NCBI RefSeq assembly: GCF_019279795.1
Contig: NC_056744.1
Location: forward strand, 904,665,688-904,729,687
DNA: 64,000 nt
Source: Protopterus annectens
Taxonomy: Eukaryota; Chordata; Ceratodontiformes; Protopteridae
Direction of reading: 5' to 3'
Positions 55,945 through 64,000 of the stretch are shown piece after piece. The notes beneath the pieces are model-generated. The model was not told the origin of the DNA. It made no database searches and was given only the letters and a program-made list of their open reading frames with translations. How positions within the stretch are numbered: the first letter of the stretch is position 1; every line of letters begins with the position of its first letter. The translations under genes and the position numbers were made by a program.

Positions 55945-57860
55945 TGGTTCATAGGTTGGTACTAGGCTATCGGCCCTAGGGCCTATACAAGCCTAGCCAA
56001 ACAATTCCCCGGATAGTTCTTCCCACAATATTTACTTCCCTGGACCCCTGTCTAGCAGGGCGACTGACATGATCCCCGGGGTGACTTTCCTATCTCCCAT
56101 CCAATCGTCAAGGTTCCTTTTAAAGAGGGCCAATGAGGCGCTCTGCTTGACGTGTATGGGCAGTCTATTCCAGAGTATGGGGAGTGTCTGGGTCAGAAAA
56201 CAATCCCTCCACCAAGGTTTAGATCCCTGGAGCATGTGTCTCTGAGGGATTGGGATTTTTAAGTGGAGCATGTCCAACAGCTCAGGGTTTGACATGGCCT
56301 TGTATGTTAAGCACAGATCGCCTCCGAGTAGACAATATGCCACAGAGTATAGCTGGAGTTTTTTTTTTTTTTTTTTTTTTTTTTAAGACGGTCAGCATAG
56401 AGCATTTGCTTTAGGCCTGTGATTCTTTTAGTGAGGTATTTCTGCAGCCTTTCCAGCTGTTGCAGATGTCTTGTGAGGTACATACCAAACGGGCCGTTGT
56501 ACTCAATAATGGGGCTAATGAAGGATGAGTACAGTGGGACAATGACGGTTTTCTGGATGAAATGCCCTTAGTGATGACGTGTGCCACATAGGATTTCCTG
56601 ACTGTTGTGGCGATGTGGTAATCGAAGGTGAGACCACTGTCCACCTGTGTCCACAAGTCTCTCATCACACTTTCGGTGTTTAGTGTACTGCCACATATGT
56701 GGTAATTCATGGGTACATGGTTTTTCCAAAAGGGGATAACTATACATTTCTTGGCATCAAGCTTGAGCCCATGGCTCTGGCACCAAGCATCCGTTTCTGT
56801 AAGGCCCTTTTGTAGAATATCCACATTATTTGCGGATTCAATAATGGCTCCCAGTTTGCAGTCATCTGCGAACTTTGTTAGCCAGAGTCCTTTAGTGTTG
56901 GCCTGTACTTCAGAGAAGTAGATGCCAAACAAGAGCGGCCCCAGGACTGAAGCCTGAGGTACTCACTTGTCACGAGCTGGATTTGGAGTCTGCTACTTTT
57001 ACAGTCTGGGTTCTGTCAGTAAGCCAGTTGGCAATCCATCGAGTGACGTAGGGATTTATGCCCAGCTTAGTAAGTTTATCTATGATTCCAGAGTGGGGGA
57101 TGGTGTCGAAGGCCTTGGCAAGGTCCAGATAGGCTGTGTGGACCGCCTTACCCTCATCCACAGCTCTGGAGACTGATTCGAAGATGTCAATCAGGCTCAG
57201 GAGACAAGCTCGGCCCTTCATGAACCCAAACTGGGTGGGGTCCAGTGTTTGAAGGTTGCCAATGTCTTTGTTTATAAGTTCCATGATAATGCGTTCCATG
57301 CCCTTCCAGATCAGGCTCGTCAGACTGATGGGACGGTAGTTCCCAGGATCAAAGGTAGATCCCCCCCCCCTTGTGGAGTGGGATAACTGTAGCGGTGTGC
57401 CACTCAAGGGGCGTGAAGCCAGAGGTGAGGCTATGATTAAACATGACACTTAGGTGAGGTGCCAGTTCATTTTGTAGCTCATGTAGTACACAGCTCGAGA
57501 TGTCATCTGGTCCCACGGATGCTGTATTCTTAGCTTTGAAGAGTGCGGTTTGTACCTGTGTGGCCGTGATTACCAGAATTTGGCAAAGTTTTGGTATTCA
57601 GATGGGCCCTTCAATTGGGGGGGGGGGGGTGAAGTTGGCACTAAATTGATCTGCCAGGATATTGGCAATATCCTTGGGATCAATGTATTTAATGCCATTC
57701 TGTTGTAGCTAAGAGCAGATCTGAGCATTGCCATTTAGATTATTGACATAACTATAGAATGCCTTGTGGTTGTCTTCGGAATCTTTGGCAATTTTATTTT
57801 CGTAACTAGCTTTGGAATAAGTATGAACTTCAGTCTCTTCCTTGAACTCAGCAAATGTGA
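55945..57860 (-). mobile_element. CR1/L2-like LINE, 5'-truncated
   Basis: The minus strand encodes a Jockey-group RT in broken frames: KIAKDSEDNHKAFYSYVNNL (57709-57903), FDPGNYRPISLTSLIWKGME, PTQFGFMKGRACLLSLIDIF, TAYLDLAKAFDTIPHSGIID with the catalytic Asp (56970-57449), WLTKFADDCKLGAI carrying the FADD box (56411-56932), and the C-terminal WNRLPIHVKQSASLALFKRN (56032-56343). The endonuclease is absent. A 26-bp poly(T) (56359-56384) interrupts the C-terminal part. The 3' end is placed near 55945 by resemblance only. Confidence 0.83.
56359..56384. repeat. Poly(T) run within the LINE
   Basis: 26 T between two coding segments; either expansion of an A-rich codon run or a remnant of an inserted poly(A) tail. 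Confidence 0.9.
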
Positions 57861-57986
57861 AAGGAATACCCAATAAAAGACTACAGCCATGAAAGAAAAA
57901 CATGAGGGAAAAACCGCAACACAGCTACAATACCACTGAAAGGAGATCCACCAACAGTTATCTGTAAAATATTCCCATCATTAGAA
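57861..57986. other. Flank between LINE and E13
   Basis: Unique sequence ending in ATTAGAA, the left half of the E13 target. Confidence 0.4.
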
Positions 57987-58196
57987 AGTACAGTTGTGTA
58001 CACTTACCATAAATGTAGATGTTCGAGTGTATTCACTGTTGCAGTCATTACATTTGGGTAATCCTGCTGGTAGGTTGCCCTCAGTCGGCCTGAATTCCAA
58101 AATTCTGGGTCCTGCGTCGGCTGCCGTCACCCCTTCCCTGACGTCAGGTCGTCAGGGGTATAAAAAGATGCAGCCGACGCCATTTTCTTTTCTTGC
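57987..58196 (+). repeat. Right ITR of E13
   Basis: 210 bp from AGTACAGTTGTGTACAC to the TTTTCTTGCC edge, inverted partner of the left ITR ending at 63971. Confidence 0.9.
58138..58166 (+). promoter_or_regulatory. TATA box and TGACGTCA in right ITR of E13
   Basis: CTGACGTCAGG, a second GTCAGG, then GGGGTATAAAAAG: a CRE-like palindrome and TATA box facing rightward. Confidence 0.65.
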
Positions 58197-58233
58197 CCTA
58201 GATGTCAGGTGCCCCCTAAAAGGGTAGCCAAAA

Positions 58234-58428
<195 letters not shown>

Positions 58429-58533
58429 ACCGATATAAACTTTACCTTCCTCTACAAGCAAATACACCACGAATCAAAGGAGGAAAGATAGGTTCCATCA
58501 GAAGAAAGGGAGATGGCAGGTGGGTAACCTGGA

Positions 58534-58632
58534 CTACAACAGTGAATACACTCGAACATCTACATTTATGGTAAGTGTACACAACTGTACTATGTTCTTC
58601 GTGTTTCACTGTTGCAGTCATTACATTTGGGT
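58534..58632 (-). repeat. ICR of E13
   Basis: CTACAACAGTGAATACACTC through CTGTACT, then ATGTTCTTCGTGTTTCAC through ACATTTGGG; junction 58591|58592. Confidence 0.9.
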
Positions 58633-58674
58633 AGAGTCCCAAAGCTATGGTTGGGAGGCTGGAGCTAAACAGCG

Positions 58675-61600
58675 TTAGGAGCTGCTATGAGGCCCTGCAG
58701 AACTGCAGTGGCAAAGCCTGCCCTGGATTTAGAGTAGAGTGGCAGATGATGGTGCTTTGTAAAGGTGTGCACTGAACTCCAAGTAGCAGCCTCTAAAATG
58801 CCCTTGTTGGCACTCCCCTGAAAAAGGCTGCTGAAGTGGCTGCAGCTCTGGTTGAATGTGGCCTAATGCCCTTGGGCACTGGCTTGCCATGGTGTAAAAG
58901 TAGCAGAAACAAATGCAGTGGCCTATCCACTTTGAAATAGTCTGCTTTGAGATAGCCTTTCCTTGTAATCCTGCAGCATATGCCACTAGTAATTGCTCTG
59001 TCTTTCTGAAAACTTTGGTTCTATCCAAGTAGAATCTAAGCTGTCTGTGTACATCCAAAGAATGCAGAATTCTCTCCCCCTTGTTCTGTGGATTTGGATA
59101 AAAAGTTGGCAGATGAATAGTTTGGTTAATGGCCACACTGGACACCACCTTCGGCATAAATGTTGGGTTTGTCCTCAGAGACCCTGTCTGGATAAAAAAT
59201 GATAAAAGGTTCCACAGCCATGAGTGTCTGTAACCCAAACTCGTCTTGCAGAAGTTATTGCTAGGAGCAGAGCTGTTTTCCAAGATAAAAACTTTATATC
59301 AGCAGTAGCGGCTGGTTCAAAAGGAGGTAGGGTGAGTTTTTCCAAGACATAGTTGAGGTCCCAAGCAGGCATTGGTGGTCTCCTTGGAGGCCTTAAATTT
59401 TTGGGCTCCTCTGAAGTACTGCTTTAATAAGGGATGAGAAAAGATTGGTGGCTCTGTATTGTAATGAGCCGAAATGGCAGAGGCATGAATTTTAATAGAT
59501 GAAAAAGATAGGCCTTTGTCCAGCATCTCAGTTAAATATTGCAAAATCTGAGGAATATTTGGCACAGCTGTATCAGTTCCTTGTGCCTGGTCCCAAGCAC
59601 AGAATCACTAATTTTCCAGCATAAGAGTTTCTAGTACTAGGCCTTCTGGCTTCCAAAATGACATCCATCACAGCTTTATTGAGAGGTGTGTTTTGTATGA
59701 CTACATTATCTGCCATGCTGCCAGGTTTAAAGTCGTGAGTTGGCTGTGCACGATCTGATCGTTTTGCTGGGACAGTAGATGAGGTATTTGAGGTAAGGCC
59801 CAAGCTGAGCATTGAGACATGTTCCTCAGTATTGGATACCAGTACTGGCGGGGCCAGTCTGGGGCGATCAGTATCATCTTTGGCTTCTCCAGTCTGACCT
59901 TTAGGAGTACCTTGGGGAGGAGAGGCAGTGGGGGAAAGGCATATACTGATAGGTTTTTCCTGCTGAAAGATAGGGCGTCCACTTTCCATGCTTGTCTGTG
60001 ATAAATCCTTGTACAGAATCTTTTTAGTTGGTAGTTGTGAGGGGAGGCGAATAGATCTATGTCCGGGCATCCCCATTTCCTTGTTATCAAGCTGAAGACT
60101 TGTGGATCCAGCTGCCACTCGTGGGGATCCATGAGGTTTCTGCTTAGTTAGTCTGCCAGAGTATTTTTCCTTCCTGGCAGGAACTATGCCTGCAGATGAA
60201 CTTGGTACGTCAATGCTGTGTCCCATAAAGCCATGGCTAGTCTGCAAAGGGGGTAAGAATGTGTGCCCCCCCCCGCTTGTTTATGTACCACATGACTGTG
60301 GTATTGTCTGCCTTTATTAGTAGTTGTCCCGGATGAATTAGGTCCTTGAAGGCTGTCAGGGCATTTTGAACAGCTAGCATCTCTCTTTGATTGATATGTA
60401 GATGCATTTGATTTGTGGACTAGGTGCCCTGAATGCCTTTTCCTGCCATGTGGGCCCCCCAGGCATAATCTGATGCATCCGTTGTTAATTTCTGCCTGGC
60501 TGGGGGTAGTGAGAATGGCTGTCCCTTGTTTTGGTGACAAGCCTTTGCCCACCATCGAAACTCCTGTTGCAGGCAGGGAATGAGAGTAATCATGGTTTCC
60601 AGGCTGTGGCAATGTTGTGTGCAGACACTTTTTAGGTACCATTGAAGTTTCTTCATATGCAATCTTGCATATGGAATTAGGGGTCTACTACTAATTACTG
60701 AGATGACCGACATCACACAAACCCGACCTACCTGCACCCTAACCCTAACTCACTTAACCCACACACTTCACCTACCTGCACCCTAACCCTAACTCACTTA
60801 ACCCACCCCTAGCCCCAGCTCCCTGCAACACACACACATCACCTACCTGCACCCTAACCCTAACTCACTTAACCCGTCCCTAAACTACAGTCCCTCACTA
60901 GCACACACTTACCTTACCCGACCATACCTCCCGCGACGACACACACTCACCTTTCCCACAATCACCCTGTCGGTACACTTACCTGTCGGTCATCTGGCGG
61001 GAATCGGCATTAGTAGTAGACCCGGAATTAGTAGGATGCAGGATACCATGAAGCCCAAAGCCTGCAGAATATTTCTTGCAGGTAACTGGGCCTTTGTTGC
61101 CATTTCCTTGAAATAGTCAGTTGCCTTTGCTTGTCTGGCGTGAGATAAGCCATCTGGGCAGTTGTAATTAAACTTGCACCCAGGAATATTATCTCGAGAG
61201 GGTACTAGTTTTGATTTATTTTTGTTGACTGTGTACCCTAGGCATGTTAAAAGTCTTTTCACAAACGCCAGATGCTGTAGTAGAATGTCCTTGTTCTCTG
61301 CTTGAATGAGGCAGTCGTCCAAGTAAGGATATATTTGTATTCCTCTTTGTCTGCAGAAAGCAATTACTGGTGCCAGGCACTTTGTGAAGACCCTGGGCGC
61401 CTTAGATAAGCCAAAGGGCAGTGCAGAGAATTGGTAATGCTTTGAACCAGCCTTGAATCTGAGGTATCTTCGGCATGATTGATTGGGACATGCAGGTATG
61501 CCTCTTAGGTCTAAAATGACGAGCCAAGCCTTTCTGCCCAGCATGGGCAGAAGCTGCTGCAAGGTCAACATCTTGAATTTTGGTATATCCAGGAAAGTAT

Positions 61601-61830
61601 TTAGAATAGATAGGTCAAGTATTGGTCTCCATGCTTTGTCCTTTCTGGGCACCAAGAACATGTCCATGAGGGATGAGACTTGTTTTTGAGCCACTGCCCT
61701 TTGATTTTTTGGCAGCTCTAGCCAACCGTTTGCCCTTGGCAGGGTATGGAAGTGAAACTTGTAGCCTTGTGACACTATGTCTAGGACCGATTTGCCCTTG
61801 GTTATTAATGTGCCAATTTCGAGAAAAAAG
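58675..61830 (-). pseudogene. pol of E13, interrupted by a MITE; YR Tyr lost
   Basis: RT (LDLSILNTFLDIPKFKMLTL; QFSALPFGLSKAPRVFTKCL; QIYPYLDDCLIQAENKD) is open in 60990-61775, although the first Asp motif reads VILDLRGIPACP. The two-base lesion found in E12 recurs at 61186-61200. After the MITE come RNase H (KLTTDASDYAWGAHMAGK), the Dam-like block (DIDLFASPHNYQLKRFC; YAFPPLPLLPKVLLK; 59701-60132) and the YR (VMDVILEARRPSTRNSYAG; Arg I TSARRVW). The nucleophile position reads TKHHHLPLY, Tyr to His. Confidence 0.86.
60673..61031. mobile_element. MITE-like DNA transposon with 8-bp target duplication
   Basis: The element body is 60681-61023 (343 bp). It has perfect 15-bp terminal inverted repeats, GGGTCTACTACTAAT and ATTAGTAGTAGACCC, and inner repeats of AGATGACCGACA near both ends. 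GGAATTAG at 60673-60680 and 61024-61031 is an 8-bp target duplication, and removing the element restores RT coding continuity. The interior has three copies of a 35-bp unit (60726-60760, 60770-60804, 60841-60875) containing CACCCTAACCCTAACTCAC. There is no coding capacity. An 8-bp duplication is compatible with hAT, Merlin or P superfamilies; the family is not assigned. Confidence 0.9.
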
Positions 61831-61832
61831 TG

Positions 61833-63639
61833 TTATTTTTCCCCCCAAGGGTGCTGCCAGTAGACAAGTGCTTGGTGCAGGCAGGGGAAGTCATTGGGAC
61901 TGTTTCCTGTATGGTTGTGATTTGTCTTCTCCACTTTTGGAGGTAGAATCACCCCATTGCTTAGACCTGCACGAACCTTGCGGCTGGGATCAGCCCCTTT
62001 GAGGTCTCTGTCTGACACTGGAAAGGACCAATTTTTTGTAGGCCAGTGTTTGCTAAACCTAGGTGGCTCTACTTGTAAAAAATATTTAACCGTTTGCATA
62101 GATTTAGCTTTGTCCTCCATTTTCTTTAACACTTCTGCCTTAACACCAAACAAGGTATCATGCTGTAATGGTGCATCTAATAATTTAGCTTTGACATGAT
62201 CAGGCAGATTTTGTTCCTTTAACCAAGCATGCCTTCTAATTACAGAACCCATAACAGCGGCCCTGCAGGAGGCCTCCAGAGAATCAAAACCACACTGCAA
62301 AGTATGCTTTCCAACTTGTTCAGCTGCATGCAATAAATCCAGCATTTCTTTGTTTTCTGCACATTCAGAATTTACCAACATTTTCTGTTTAAGCAGTGTC
62401 ATGACATATTGCTGATATTTGAGCATATGAAACTGGCAGTTTAAGGTCCTTATAGCCAAGGTAGCAGATATGTAAATCTTTCCCCCCCCCCATCTATAAG
62501 GTGCCCTAAAATGGCTGTCAGAGGGGGTAGGGTTTTTTGCAGTGGAAGCCTTAACCCCTTTGGGACCCTGAGAAATAGTTTCTGGGTCTGCAGCAGGGTT
62601 TTTGAAAAGGAATTTATGAGCATCAGGAACCCTGTAGTATCAGTCAGGCTTAACAGGAGCTGGAGGTAAGGAGTCAGGGGTCAGACTAGACTCTGAAAAC
62701 ACATCATCTACAACGTCTAACACAGGTGGAATAGCTAGAGGCCTGAGTTGAGGTAGTAGTAGGAAGTCAGAGTCTCTTCTTAGATTCTGAAAAATCTTGG
62801 CTCTCCCATTGGAAATGCTGCCTCATGGTATTGCAAGGTTTCCCCAAAGGAATTGCCCTCAGGAGGAGAAGCTGAAGGAATAGATTCTTCAGCATCAGAA
62901 GAGGAATCAGAGGAAATGCAAACCTGATCTGAAGATTCAGTCTGTCTCTTGCCTAGGCCTCTTATCAGGAGGGGGATGGGAACCCCTGATCAAGGTAATT
63001 AAGTCTTCGGCCATTTTGAGCATCTGTTTTTTGGGCATGGAGGCCTGTCCATGTGGCTGGTGAACTTGTTTCTTTGTCTTTAAAGGTGCTTTAGTCTTTG
63101 CCTTTGAAGCTGAAGTTGGTTTAATGTATAACTGTTTAGGTCTGGAAATGCCCTCAGAAGCCGATGCCTGCTCAGCGGCTCCGGACCCATCTGAGGGAAT
63201 AGTCTGCGAGGCTCCAATACCTTGAGTTTCCAGCGGCCTGACCGACTCCACGTGGGAGTCAGTAGCGGCCTGTGACTCTAAAGTAGCGGGCGTCAGGGGC
63301 TGCGAAAGCGCCTCACTGAGAACCGGCGAACCGCTGACTGGCTTAGGAGAAGCTTCGTTGTCGGTTTTGGACCTCTGTTGCCTGTCTTTCTTTTTCTTTG
63401 CGCTTTTTGTGAACTCCAGTAGTCGGATGGCTATCCGACGACATTGTATAATTAAATCTACACCCAAAATAGCTTAGCGCAAAATTGTACGGATGCTTAA
63501 TAGTGCGTTGGTTAAATCTAGCACAAAACCGACAACTTGAAATGTCGTAGTCAGGGCCTAGGCAAGGAATACAGTAAGAATGAAAGCCCTTATGAGGTAT
63601 TTGCTTCCAACAAGAAATACAATTAACTTTTTCTGACAT
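61833..63639 (-). pseudogene. DIRS gag-like protein of E13
   Basis: ATG at 63637-63639 (MSEKVNCISCWKQIPHKGF; CIPCLGPDYDISSCRFC, first finger CISCG now CISCW). Then KKRKEKERQ, the linker with GSGAAEQASASEGISRP, KKQMLKMAEDLITLIRGSHP and C-terminal HMLKYQQYVMTLLKQK, HAWLKEQNLPDHVKAKLLDA and VKYFLQVEPPRFSKHW. Frames break near 63440, 62940 and at a C10-11 run near 62481. The C-terminus overlaps the pol start. Confidence 0.85.
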
Positions 63640-63779
63640 CGGTCTGGAGCAAGAAAAAAGTTTCCTCAATGGGGTACTTAGCTTTTAATGAAGACTTTGG
63701 ATCTGAAACTCGATCTGAAACTCGAACACGAAAATCTCAGGAGTCGGCCGACCGGCACCTGCGAACTGCTTCTGCTTCA

Positions 63780-63971
63780 GGCACCGCGCGGCAAGAAAGA
63801 CTGAAGAAAATGGCATCAGCTGCATCTTTTATACCCCTGACGACCTGACGTCAGGGAAGTGGCGACAGCAACCGACGCAGGACCACAGACTTTGGAATTC
63901 AGGTCGACTGAGAGAAACCTGCCAGCAGGATTACCCAAATGTAATGACTAACAGTGAAACACGAAGAACAT
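63780..63971 (-). repeat. Left ITR of E13 with TATA box
   Basis: GGCACCGCGCGGCAAGAAAG to CACGAAGAACAT. The minus strand has GGTATAAAAG at 63826-63835 with CCTGACGTCAGG just upstream, facing gag. Confidence 0.9.
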
Positions 63972-64000
63972 CTTCTGGTAGAAAAGAGAAGGTGAATTCT
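63972..64000. other. Right flank of E13
   Basis: CTTCTGGTAGAAAAGAG and the remaining bases are host sequence. Confidence 0.6.

Noticed and set aside
60726..60875. Interstitial telomere
   Set aside because: CCCTAA repeats are short and embedded in a 35-bp unit within a TIR-bounded element, so they are part of that element.

Overview
The window looks like intronic DNA of a vertebrate with a very large, retrotransposon-swollen genome; a salamander, caecilian or lungfish fits best, but the sequence alone does not decide. The vertebrate call rests on one sharp host-gene landmark, a 147-bp minus-strand exon (39952-40098) with splice signals on both sides that encodes calponin repeats and is closest to calponin-3 (CNN3). 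No other host exon was recognised, so nearly everything else is intron filled by mobile DNA.

About four fifths of the window is DIRS-type (tyrosine-recombinase) retrotransposon. All copies lie on the minus strand, so each reads, from high to low coordinate: left inverted terminal repeat (ITR), leader, gag-like ORF, reverse transcriptase (RT), RNase H, a Dam-methyltransferase-like domain, tyrosine recombinase (YR), internal complementary region (ICR), linker, right ITR. I use these labels: E1 (1-2025, enters from the left edge); E2 (3129-6313, deleted, with a tRNA-Gly-like sequence at the deletion point); E4 (7908-36942, a 29-kb nest); E10 (40519-45948, structurally complete); E11 (47694-50233, truncated) abutting E12 (50234-55805, structurally complete); E13 (57987-63971, complete but carrying a MITE-like insertion).

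Inside E4 are a chimeric piece of another family (E3, 8018-10484), a complete copy of a third family (E5, 12332-17778), and a composite insertion 18685-34714 made of two head-to-tail units (E6 and E8) sharing one left ITR. A further complete copy (E7, 24078-29655) sits inside the ICR of E8. Removing E5, E7 and the E6/E8 composite rejoins the interrupted sequence almost seamlessly, which is the main support for this reading.

The ITRs hold a TATA-box and TGACGTCA-type palindromes; because the ITRs are inverted, each element has promoter-like sequence pointing inward from both ends. The ICR of each copy reproduces the joined outer ends of the element, as expected for DIRS replication through a circle. 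Insertions show no target duplication and repeatedly fall between AA and CT. Every gag and pol frame is broken by frameshifts or stops, so these are decayed copies, though several domains remain readable.

Other content: an 847-bp foldback element with a 15-bp target duplication (2200-3076), an RTE-clade LINE fragment (38008-39180), a CR1/L2-like LINE fragment (55945-57860), a strongly diverged older DIRS YR relic (36943-37650), AT microsatellites in two DIRS linkers, a roughly 320-bp tandem duplication (46274-46900), and stretches of unannotatable intron. Boundaries of decayed domains are approximate; element ends, ICR junctions, the exon, the tRNA-like sequence and the MITE were read base by base.
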